64,000 nucleotides of DNA from Cephalotus follicularis (Eukaryota > Streptophyta > Magnoliopsida > Oxalidales > Cephalotaceae). Position 1 is the first letter of the stretch. Each line of letters opens with the position of its first letter. This document shows, piece by piece, positions 49,869 to 59,971 of the stretch. Both the position numbers and the translations under genes were made by a program. Location: assembly GCA_001972305.1 (NCBI GenBank), contig BDDD01003347.1, forward strand, positions 62,001 through 126,000, read 5' to 3'. A model generated the notes under the pieces. The model was given only the letters and a program-made list of their open reading frames with translations, ran no database searches and was not told the origin of the DNA.

Positions 49869-50768
49869 GCTATCCCAAGATCAATATGGATTGATCTCCC
49901 TCCTTAATGTCCAAAGCTCCTTCTCCAATTCAATCTTCCAATCTCAGCAGAAATTAATCTATATCAATGCATGCTCGAAGGTTCAGACATTTAATCAGTA
50001 AGTTTAACTAATTATCCAATTACAAATTACTACTCCACAGTAGCTCATCAATAATTCATTAAGTATCCATTCTTACATTTAACAACATCTCTCCACCATT
50101 CAACTCCAATTTCAGCAAGTACTAAGTTTGCATGTTACAGAAGGTATGTATAGGTGGTGATAGTATACATATACCTATTGACAACCATAACAGCGATTAT
50201 AATTCAAATTCGGGCTTATCAACAATTCCCTTAAGCTTCACATTCACATTTTTAACCCTTTTCAATACCATTTCTAAAATTTAACATTATGGACAGTAGA
50301 CATGTAAGCCGTATGTACTACTGTTAGCCTACAACTTCAACCATAATCCCAAATTTGGAAGCTTACCAGGAATCAAAGCTTCAACTCCTTCTTTGAGCTC
50401 CAATCCTTCAACATGCAAGATCCAAGATAATCCTTCCTTTGATTCCTTCTCCTCAGTGTTTTCTAACACTCAAATCAGCTCCCCATAGCTGATATAAAGG
50501 TTTTAGAGTCTTAGAATTCATTAGGATCCCATTAACTCAACCTTCCCTCTTTTCCTTCTCTCTCTCTCACATGTACCTCTCCTCACTCTTTTCTCTTCTA
50601 TTTTTGCAGGTTGCAGGTCTGCAAATCTTGCAGAAGGAATAGAGGGCATGCAAGGCACTCCTCTTGCATGTTATGGCAGCTGGTGACACGCATCCCTCAT
50701 GCATGCCACGATTAGAACACTTGTCATCACTGTCTCTGCGCATGCCAGACGCCTGTTTTGTGTCACTC

Positions 50769-50848
50769 CAGTCGACTGTCGTCCTGTGACAGTCGACTGT
50801 CTCTTCCACGAATCAACCAGTTGACTGTTACCCTGTGACAGTCGGCTA
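50769..50848. repeat. GTCGAC array, dialect I, antisense C LTR position 1
   Basis: Units at 50769, 50790, 50818 and 50839 (steps 21, 28, 21). The same four-unit pattern lies at 59103. Confidence 0.88.
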
Positions 50849-51669
50849 TTTGAGCTGGTTTTAGGGTTCCTTAAGTTTGTTTTACCAATTTGTATCTCAA
50901 ACCAACCCAATCATTCATTAATCACAATTGTTATGATAATTGGACAAATAATCCCAATTAAAATGTATATTTTATTTAAAATTGGAGTAATATACATTAA
51001 TTGAAATGGAGGTTATTACATTTGAAATTTGAATATTGCTTTGAAAATACGATTTTACCTTCGAATATCGATTTGAAAAGTTGATAACGTTTTGAAATTC
51101 GAATATTTGTTTTGAATTGATAGAATCGTCTAAGTGACTACTTTCCTTTGTTTTATGAAATAAAGTTAAATTATTTCATACATGAAATATATAATATTTA
51201 AAGGTTCAGGTATCTTCTATCCCTTTAAAGTATCGTGTTATGTTTTATGACTCTATATTCGTACTGAGGTTTGCTCAGCCGCATTTTTTTTTCATGCAGC
51301 AAGTATCCTGGGACAACATCCGGGAAACGTGTGATGAGAGAGATGTCACCTACGTTTGTGGATCTCCTAGGAGATTGATCCGTTTACATTCTATTACCTT
51401 ATGGTCATGTTAGGACCTGTCTTTTGAACAATGTTATGCCTTTCAACATATGATTTTGGTTTACGTTTAAGCTTTCAGATTATCAATAAAGTTTCAGACT
51501 ATGTTTTAGATTTTTTTATATATGATATGTTTAGACCACCACGTTTGAATAAAGTTAATATTGTATTTTGATAAAAGGAATAAAGTCGAGATTTTTTATA
51601 TGATACGTTATGTTTAGTTTTGGATTATGAACTGTAACGACTCCCACCGTTCGGGTGTGTTATAGATTA

Positions 51670-51681
51670 TGGTATCAGAGA
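51670..51681 (+). promoter_or_regulatory. A2 primer binding site (initiator-Met tRNA)
   Basis: TGGTATCAGAGA directly after the 5' LTR end at 51664. It matches the primer site of the B and C' elements except at the last base. Confidence 0.85.
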
Positions 51682-51840
51682 ATAGGTTTTTCTTTCCTTA
51701 GAAGACATATCTATGTTAGACCTGTGAGATTGGGTAGACCTTGGGTTAGGATCCTTTCGTTGAGGTCTTTCTAATATGTCTTTCGTTTCGACTTTGGTTT
51801 CTTTTGTTGTTGTTTTATATTTTGGAACTATGTTTTGTAG

Positions 51841-52945
51841 ATGGTACGAACAAGGAATACCTCACAAGGAAACGAACAGGCTGAGGATCAGGAAGAAGTG
51901 TGAAACAAGCCTACGGTGGAAGAGTTAGTATGGCAAGCCGTTGCTCAAGAAATAGATAGACTAATTCATGCTATGCAAAATCAGGGGCGAGGACGCCAAG
52001 ATCAAGTTGCGGCAGAGAATGCACCGGCTGATGTTCAGGCTGGTAGGGAAAATGGTGACTGGCCCAACACTCCTATATATGTTTGGCTTGAGTGGTTCCA
52101 AAAGTAGAGGCTGTAGTCTTTTAGTTCAGCCCTAACACCTGTGGAGGTTGAACACTGAATTGCGTACATGGAGAAAATGTTTAATGTGTTGGGATGTGAT
52201 GACAAATAGAAGGTGAGGTTAGCAGCTTATAAGTTGGAAGGAGATGCTCAAAAGTGGTGCCAACTTTGAGGTTGGCTAAGGGGGGAGACTATATTGATGC
52301 TTTGTCATGGTTTGAGTTCTGCGAAGCCTTCTATCAGCAGTATTTTCCCACTGCTGACAAGGAGGCTTACGCAAGGGAGTTTGTAAATACTAGGCAGAAA
52401 TATGGTGAATCATTCTGGCCCGGTTCCCTAGGTTAACGGGTTTTGCTAGATCCGCGGAGGGATCGGCATTTGAGCAAGTTGAGAAGTTCAAATGGAAACT
52501 GCATTATCAGCTTAGAGGGAAGCTGATAAATTCCAGATTTGTTGACGTGTTTGAAGTTGAAAATGCTACGAAGAATATTGAATTAGAGAGGTTGGACTTT
52601 CAGGCAACTCGGCAAGAGGGGGAAAGGAAACGGAATAGGAGTGATTCCCAAGGACAGAATTCTGTGTAGCAAGGTGATGGTAAACAACATAAAAAGAATC
52701 ACAATCATAATATGGATGGGGAACAACAAAGAAATGATCATAGACAAGTTCAGGATACTGCTAGTGGGGGTAACCCCGATGTTCAGATTGCTTTGTGTGA
52801 TACGTGTGGGAGGCGACATCCGATTAGGACATGTTACAAGGCCATTGGGGCATGTTTTGCGTGTGGAAAAATGGGTTATCTCTTTAAGAATTGTCCAAAT
52901 CATCGTACAAGGAATAAAGGAGGAGAAGCCAATGATGCGGGATAG
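51841..52945 (+). pseudogene. A2 gag remnant
   Basis: Starts with an ATG ('MVRTRNTSQG') about 160 bp after the primer site. It resembles the A1 gag: 'PTVEELVWQAVAQE' against 'PTMEELVRQAVAQE' in A1, 'NAPADVQAGRENGD', then 'VEHWITHM'-type and 'AQKWW'-type segments, and a zinc knuckle CFACGKMGYLFKNC (~52855-52897). A faint protease-like trace follows and no RT, RNase H or integrase is present before the polypurine tract. It is broken in several places. The element would have depended on another A element for enzymes. Confidence 0.85.
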
Positions 52946-53145
52946 CGTAACGTGGGAGGCAGAGTCTTCCCCATAACGACGCATCAGGCTATGAACGCTC
53001 CAGGTATTGTCTCGGTTTTCTTGTTTTTGGTAACCGTAAGGAGTTTGATTTGATGATGTGTCAACTATTTCTGTGGTAACTGAGTTCTTTTGTTATGCAT
53101 CTTGGGGTGCCTTTTCTGTTGTTTGATTTGGATGTGTATATGTTT

Positions 53146-53181
53146 AGATTTCGGGACGAAATCTTTTTAAGGGGGGAAGGA
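53146..53181 (+). promoter_or_regulatory. A2 pre-PPT hairpin and polypurine tract
   Basis: AGATTTCGGGACGAAATCT (53146-53164, 8-bp stem, 3-nt loop) is followed by AAGGGGGGAAGGA (53169-53181), abutting the 3' LTR at 53182. Confidence 0.9.
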
Positions 53182-54312
53182 TGTAATACCCCATTTGTTC
53201 GTGTGTATTTTTTTTGGGCTTTTAATCTGTTTTGTTAAATAGTTGGTCTATTTTGTTTTGGGTTTTTGTGCTTTGGACCAAATGATACCATCTTTCGGCC
53301 TTTTGGATAATTGTTAAAATGTATATATGGATAAGAAAAGGTTATTGTTTTATATTTTCAATTAATTAAAAAGCAGTTTTTATATGGAATATGGTAAAAG
53401 TATTTTATTAGGAAACAAAGTAACATATTTTGGGAAATTACTTATTCTTTTGTTATTTCTTCTCTCCCTCTCCCTTAAGTCTCTCCTCTCCTCTCTCTTT
53501 ATCACCGATTCCTCCTCTCTTTCTCCCTATCTCCACCGAATTTCTGCCCTATTTCCTTATCATACCCAAATTCTGTTTCTTTTTCTTTAATCCAGTCAAA
53601 ATTGCGTATTCTTTTCTGTTTATGTATGCCATCGCTCATTGTTTATGCCACCATTGTTTTTCTTGCGCCTAGTAGCCGAACCTGCAAGACATTGTAATCT
53701 GTTTTGTTCTTGTTTGCTTCATTAAATCAGGTTTGGTTATTCATATTTCGGTTTAAGGATTGTGTTGCTTGTTATGCATAACAATGATAGTTTTTGAATT
53801 CGTGTGTTCCTCCCTCTCGTTTTCGTTTTGAACAGCCATTGAACACCTCTGATTTTTGTGTCTATGCAACTATTTTGGCATCCTTCAGGTTTGTTTCATT
53901 TGTTGTTATGACTTAGTATTTAGTTTTGGTCTTATGTCATCCAATTCTATTGCATATAGGCTGCCAGAGTTTTGTTGATTTTGGTTCCTGCCACTCTAGG
54001 ATATGACATTGTTTCTGAGTCTGTTAAACATCCTTTAAGCATCTTGAAAGAGTTGTGTAATCTGGTTTTGATAAATGATAATGACATTTAGACAGAAAAT
54101 TGGATTATGTATGTGTATGCAATGGTTTAAATTCATCACTCACTTTAAGTTGGTCACTGTTGTGCACCTCTCTTAAATTCAGTGTTATGTTACTGTTTCA
54201 AATGCCTTATAGAGTCCTTTTAAGTGTTTATGGCACTATGGTATTGTAACATTCGAGCTTGGACAGCAATATTACATTGAACTGTCACATTTTGTTTCAT
54301 TGTCGCCCAGAA

Positions 54313-54515
54313 CAGTCGGCTGCCTATTGGAACAGTTGACTATTTTGCCTTGAGTAGTTGGCTGTCTTGTGAATCTGTTGGTTGTTTTGTCTTGCACAAT
54401 CAACTGGACCCCTGTCATAGTCAACTGGCTGTAGCCTAGTTTGTGTAGTCGTGGCCCTGTTGTATAGTCGACTGCCACCATTTGAACAGTCGACTGGATC
54501 CCTGTAACAGTCAGC
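54313..54515. repeat. GTCGAC array, dialect I, A2 3' LTR
   Basis: Counterpart of the array at 33259, with the same order of spacers ('cctattgga', 'ttttgcctt', 'acccctgtca') and ~21-bp steps; more units show CpG decay. Confidence 0.85.
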
Positions 54516-54897
54516 TTGTATGAATGATATTGTATCTTTTAGATCTTTGTGCTACGACGAGCAATTAGAAATTGTTGATCAATTAATAAGTCATTCTGTG
54601 ATCGCTTAAGATACAAATCTTTCGTTCCTTGATAACCTCCTATTGATTTTATTATGAGTAAAAAGTTAGTTTTACAAAATGAAAATGTACGGATTTTGTT
54701 ATCAGATGTTTATTTCGAATTTTATAAAATCTGTTTTACTACTGAAGTTTAATATTACTGATTTTATAAATTGAGTATGACTCTCACCTATGTAAGTATA
54801 CTAATTATGATTTGGAACATAACTTTCACATTAGGAAGTATGTAAATTTTCAGATACGGATATGGTTATGATATGTTCAGAATAGAAAATGTGTTTA

Positions 54898-56727
54898 TGT
54901 CATGCCCTGAACCGCGAGAGTAAACCCCCACGATCCGACGCGTGAGATACATTCCGTTCCATCCATTCATGTAACAATCATAATCCAAAAGTGCTATAAA
55001 TATATAAAACTTTAAATCAGAGTCATACACATCAACGGAATAATCAAATCGAATAAAAACTAACTGTTAAAATCTCTCGAAAATCGGGCATGAAGTATTC
55101 GTTTATTGGACTATATCCCCCTGTAAAGAAAACACAATTTATATCTCCACACTCCCGAAGGAGGAATCAATAGTTTATATATATATGGGCTCAGCCCTTA
55201 GCAATCACAAATTAGACTCATTATTACATCATTCTAATATCTCAAATGATGGACCTGTCCCTGTCTAATTCATCAACACACATATCATAAGCACTGTCAC
55301 ATGTCGGCAGGTCGATAATTGAAATAAAACATCTCTTATACATCTTTAGATTTTGTCTCTTATACATAACAAGTCTTATATATCAATACATTTCAATCAT
55401 AGACATGATCCCCCTTTTATACAACTCTTTATAAGCAAATTCATACAAAATTGGCTAACAAAATCTGCTCTAGGAAACCCGTCCTTCTCAGCTTACCTCA
55501 CTGCAGTCCATCACCTGGGCCTGAGCCTGACCCATTCCGCATACAGGGGAAATGGGTCAGCGAACTAATGTCGTGTAGGTATACTATATGCCATGTAGTG
55601 CAATAGGTATATAACAATATGTCATGTATGCCGCATGGTAGTAATGTGCTATGCGTGTAATCAATATAATCATATGTCATGTAGTGAGATGTGTCATATA
55701 ATGTCATGAGTATGAATGACAATTGCGGACAACGACAGTATACCAACCGTCCCTAAGCAGTGGTATACTTGGCTGGTCCTAATCACATCAAAGGCCATAG
55801 GCCTGCAGACACTTTGTAAACAATCAGAAATAATACGTAGGGACAAACAATTCGTAGGTCTGAGTACTACTCTGCCCCTCCGGCCCGAGATAGTACTACC
55901 ACCGACTACCTACCCTTTTGAGGTCGTAGCTGAGTGGGGAAGAGATAACGCTGATCACATCATGGCTAAGCCGTAAAAATGATCATAGCCCTTAATAATT
56001 GGTTAAGCCGTAAAAACAGTCAGAACCCGTAAGTATAGTGGTAAAGCTGTAAAAACAGTTAAAACCCGTAGGCGCCAGCAACCTCTAGTGATAATGTGAT
56101 CTAACACCCATAATCCTCGCGATGGAAACGTAGATTATGAATGGGTTATCTCATAGGTCTCAATCAATAATATTCATCATAGCCATACCTTTTAATACTC
56201 ATAACCCATAATCGTATTTTGCAGAAATGATAGGGACCTAATAAAGGGGATCACGTAGAATCCACGTCCGTCAAAACAGTTTATAATTCATTTCTATGGT
56301 CATAAGTTATTTTTTGTATCCCTAAGTCATTTATGTTTCCAAAATCATTTGTTGGTCCCTATCGAGTTTGTAAAGCAATGGAGAGGAAGTCCAGTGAGAT
56401 CATCCACGTCCAAATGTCCCAAAGGCGCTATCCTAACCATTCTTGAAAATTGTTTGTATAAACTCTTTGTTGCATTTTCTTCAAGAATCAATTGAAAACT
56501 TGATTTAAGATTCAACAATGTTAAAAGATGATTCGCATAGGATACAAGGCCTTAGGGAGGCTTCCTATGGAATCAATTTAAAGAAGAAACAATTTGGAAT
56601 TGAAAACAGCGAGAAACAGTCATTTCGCGAAACAGGGCACTAAGCGTTGACTAGTTTAGTTTAAAAGCGTAAAGTGTCGACTATTCAATTTAACACACAA
56701 AAGAGTCGACGGTTTAGAAAGCATAAG
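54898..56727 (-). mobile_element. Antisense B-type LTR in A2 3' LTR, same site
   Basis: It begins TGTCATGCCC after 'gtgttta' (54893-54897), exactly where the copy at 33977 begins, and is colinear with 33977-35780. By eye the two copies differ by about 6%, similar to the A2 LTRs around them. The right part is separated from the window by the C element at 56728. Confidence 0.9.
56645..56710. repeat. GTCGAC array, dialect II, ~30-bp steps, cut by C element
   Basis: Cores at 56645, 56675 and 56704 (steps 30, 29). The C element inserted within this array, after 'aaagcataag'. Confidence 0.8.
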
Positions 56728-57935
56728 TGTCACACCCCGTTATTTCAATTCCAATTCCATTAAGACAAGCATATATGGTGGCATCAGATATATAAATATA
56801 ATCCAGCATTTTATTCAATATTTCAATTAATCATAAGCGGAAGCATTCAAATATGAACTATAAAATAAACCCATCCGCACACAGCCCATACTACGCGTGG
56901 GTACAAACTGACACAAAATCCTTGTACATAAAAAGGTACAACAATAACTCGGGGTATGAACCGTTCATTACAATACAACACATAAACATAAGATAACAAC
57001 CTTAAATCGTAAAATAGAAGCTCTCCAAGCTTCAGCAGCAATCTCCAAATGTCCTTGCTTAATCTGAAATTGTAGGGGTTAGCCGTTGTCCTCACTTGGC
57101 TAAGTAGGAAGATAATGCATGTTAAGGAATATATGAATGAAACATGTATGATAGTTTATATTTAAAATAACATTTAAATGTGCCAATATATAAGCAATCA
57201 TGCCAAGTGGCCATAGACAATACATATGCAAGAATACCGCACAAGGGTACAATCAATCAATCCAGTGGTTGTCCGAAGACTAGTATTGGGCATCAAGACA
57301 TCGCTAACCCCTAGCCTACATCGAGCCACCTAACTATCACCCCAACTCCGCTGATGATAGGAGGTAAACAGTACAACCGGCATTTAGCGGGCAGTTAACA
57401 ATCAAGCTCTGCATTGCAAGTAGTTTTGGTGTGTACTCTAGCCAACTCCTGGCACATAGGACCACCTCCGTTAGTCAGTGACATCTGCCATCACTCGACT
57501 AATCGACAATATGCATAGACAATCAATTCAATCAGAGCAATTCAATAATAATACTACATAGATAAATAATATGCAATATCAAAGGGTTTTCTTTAGAAAC
57601 ATATAACATTTCAGTGATCGTACATCTCATATGACGAAAACGATATCAATACAGTAGTGGTTTCCATTTTTGGAAACAAAACAGGAGGTGCCTCACATAG
57701 GAGGAAAAATCAGTAGTTCCTTTAAAACAATAGTTTTCATTTTGAAAATGATAGTTAAACCATGAATTGTGCATATAGCACATAGTTCGTTCAAACTTTG
57801 GAAATATGGAACAATATTGTTTATAACAATCACTAGTATATACTAATTAACAGTAGCATATACAGGAACAATAACAAAGACAGTAGCAATTCATTTGGGT
57901 CCAAACAAGACCTATAGCAGAATTTTAACCCAGGA

Positions 57936-58048
57936 CAGTCGGCTGTTCTCAAGAACAGTCGGCTGTTTTGGTTGAGCAGTCGACTGTTTTCTCTTAACAG
58001 TCGACTGGATGCATTGAGCAGTCGACTGTCATGAAGAACAGTGGACTG
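57936..58048. repeat. GTCGAC array, dialect I, antisense C position 2
   Basis: Units at 57936, 57956, 57977, 57998, 58019 and 58039 (steps 20, 21, 21, 21, 20), same as at 41320. Confidence 0.9.
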
Positions 58049-59102
58049 CTTCTGCCCAGAAATGCATGCAGTAGCATGTAGTATGTATTTCAATGTTCAA
58101 TTTCTAACCAATTCAACACATGCAATCATACAGAAAATAAACATACATGATATGCATAATATATCTTCCATAAACATGTCATTACCCTTACCTCAATTGC
58201 TTATCCCAAGGTCAATTGTAATTGATCTTTCTCTTTGAGTTTCCAAGCCTCTTTCACCAATCACCGCTTTAATTCCAGCTGAATATAATCTATACAGTGC
58301 ATGCATGTTTACAGACACGTGCATTAGTACCAGTAGGTTTCAGCAATTCCTCATGATAACTACAACTCCAATAGTAGTTAATCACTAGTTCCTTAAGTCT
58401 TAACTTCCGTTTTTCAACTTCCCTTTTGAACTCTTGGTCAATATATCTTTCAATTTCGGATTCTTTGATCTTAATGTGTTGACAGAAGATGTATATGTGT
58501 ACTTAGGAGAATCAATGTACATTTATTTTGACAACTAACAACATCTATAATCCAAGTTAGAGTTATCAACAATTTCCTTAGCTTCACATCCATTATTTCT
58601 TAATCCCTCTCATTATCATTTCTAATTGTAGCATTATGGACGTAAGATATTAAACATTCCTAGTCACATTCTTGACAGATTACAACATCAGTAGGGAGCT
58701 CGAATTTGAAACTTACCAGGAGATATCCAAAGCTTCCAAGTCTTTCTTTGAGCTCACCAAATCCTCAAATGCAAGCTTTCCCAAATTTTCAGCAATTCTC
58801 CTCAACTTTAGTGTTTTCTAACACTCTCACACAGTCCTAGCAGTTGATATAAAGGCTTAGGAATCTTTGCATTTTGCCATATTACCTTACTCCATTTTCT
58901 CTCATTCCTTCTCTCTCTCACATGCATTCCTTTTTCTCTCTTTTCTCTTCTTTCTATTCTGTCTTTGCAGGTTGCAGAGAACATGCAAGCACTCTATCTT
59001 GCATGCTCTGGCACCTATTGTCACGCATGACACCAGCCCCTCATGCAATACCCCTTGCATTCAGTCTCACAAGCATGCACAGACACCTGTTCTGTACCGA
59101 TC

Positions 59103-59181
59103 CAGTCGACTGTCGTTAGCAGGCAGTCGACTGTCCACACACGCCTCAGACAGTCGACTATTCCCCTGTGACAGTCGGCTG
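59103..59181. repeat. GTCGAC array, dialect I, antisense C position 1
   Basis: Units at 59103, 59124, 59151 and 59172 (steps 21, 27, 21). Confidence 0.88.
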
Positions 59182-59355
59182 TCGATGGCTGTTTAAGGGT
59201 TTCTTAAGTTTGATACTTCACCAATTGTACAATCCATTCATCTCAAGCATTTAACAATCACAGAAATCATTAAAATTGGACAAATAATTCAATTAAAATG
59301 TATATTTTATTTAAAATTGGATCAATATACATTAATTGAATTTGCGGTTATTACA

Positions 59356-59391
59356 TTCCCCCCTCCTTAAAGAAAATTCGTCCTCGAATTT
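59356..59391 (-). promoter_or_regulatory. Polypurine tract and pre-PPT hairpin of the C element
   Basis: On the minus strand AAATTCGAGGACGAATTTT (inverted repeat) is followed by TTTAAGGAGGGGGGAA, which abuts the LTR at 59355. Confidence 0.88.
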
Positions 59392-59399
59392 AGCTCTTA

Positions 59400-59971
59400 C
59401 ATTAAATTCCAAACAAGTGGGGAAATGTCTCCCTCATTTCTTCCTCACACTCCCACGTAGCTTCCTCCGCTCCGTGAAAACGCCACAGTACCTTTACCAT
59501 AGGGATGGTGTTGTTCCTTAGAACCTTTTCCATTCGATCCACTATCCTTGTCGGCCTTTCCTCATATGTCAATCTAGGACTAATGAATCCAGGGTCGTAG
59601 CTCAAAATGTGAGATGGGTCGGGTACGTATTTCTGTAGCCTGGAGACGTGAAATACGTTATGCACATCTGACAAACTAGGAGGTAGTGCAATCTGATATG
59701 CTACCTCCCCCACTCTCTCCAGTATCTCGTAAGGTCCAATATACCTTGGAGCCAACTTCCCTTTGAGGCCAAAACGGTGCATCGCTTTCGAAGGTGAGAT
59801 CTTCAAGAAAAAATGATCCTCCTTCTCGAATTCTAGCTTCCTTCTCTTGATATTGGCGTAACTCTTCTGCCGACTTTGTGCAGCTAGCAGTCTCTTCTTG
59901 ATCATTTCCACTTTATCAGTGGTCTCTTGTACAGGGTCCGGTCCCAGCACTTGTCTCTCACCTACCTCGTC
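59400..59971 (-). pseudogene. Integrase C-terminus and chromodomain of the C element
   Basis: On the minus strand the order is 'AAQSRQKSYA' (~59870), 'GKLAPRYIGPYEILERVGEV' (~59720-59770), 'DVHNVFHVS' (~59650), then a chromodomain-like tail with 'MVKVLWRFHGAEEATWE' (~59450-59500) and 'FPHLFG' at the end. This is about 180 residues of the pol C-terminus, close to the same part of C'. The upstream part is displaced by the A3 LTR insertion. Confidence 0.88.

Larger units (their letters stand above)
37407..51020 (-). mobile_element. Solo C LTR, antisense, holding C2 and C'
   Basis: Plus-strand ends TGTCACACCCCG (37407) and GAGGTTATTACA (51020). A perfect 5-bp duplication TTTGA flanks it (37402-37406 and 51021-51025), and the A2-type sequence is continuous across it. 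Without C2, C' and their target copies it is about 2.7 kb, matching the 2.63-kb C LTR at 56728. No internal region follows, so it is a solo LTR. Its two arrays lie at 41320 and 50769. Confidence 0.92.
17015..51664 (+). repeat. A2 5' LTR (heavily nested)
   Basis: The pieces of the LTR itself are 17015-17794, 32908-33976, 36922-37406 and 51026-51664. In between lie element B, an antisense solo B LTR and an antisense solo C LTR with two more insertions. The last piece ends CGGGTGTGTTATA at 51664, just before the primer site. The piece at 51200-51400 matches the minus strand of A1 (4800-4940) and the A3 LTR at 62480-62655. Confidence 0.82.
17015..56727 (+). mobile_element. Element A2: gag-only LTR element with compound LTRs
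   Basis: The 5' LTR starts TGTAATACCTCG at 17015 and ends at 51664; primer site, gag remnant and polypurine tract follow, and the 3' LTR starts TGTAATACCCC at 53182. Visible 3' LTR sequence ends at 56727 where a C element is inserted; the rest lies beyond the window. Taking out element B and the C solo LTR, the 5' LTR is about 5.9 kb, of which 2.9 kb is an antisense B LTR present at the same site in both LTRs. The internal part is only ~1.5 kb. Both LTRs match 17015-17794 plus 32908-33976 against 53182-54897, about 6-7% different by eye. Broken in several places; best described as a non-autonomous, gag-retaining relative of A1. Confidence 0.82.
53182..56727 (+). repeat. A2 3' LTR, visible part
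   Basis: It matches the 5' LTR pieces 17015-17794 and 32908-33976, giving an uninterrupted reference for the B insertion site. An antisense B LTR follows from 54898, and the LTR is cut by the C element at 56728. Confidence 0.87.
56728..59971 (-). mobile_element. C element, antisense: 3' LTR plus part of pol
   Basis: LTR 56728-59355 (2628 bp; plus-strand ends TGTCACACCCCG and GCGGTTATTACA), polypurine tract on the minus strand at 59356-59370, pre-PPT hairpin 59373-59391, then an integrase end up to 59971, where an A3 LTR starts. The rest, if present, is beyond the window. Broken in at least a few places in the visible part. Confidence 0.9.

Noticed and set aside
58867-59196. 109-codon frame across a GTCGAC array, with repeated 'DSRL' residues suggesting a repeat protein
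   Set aside because: The residue repeat merely reflects the 21-bp step (seven codons) of the array. Arrays with odd steps break the frame, and both strands give similar peptides.
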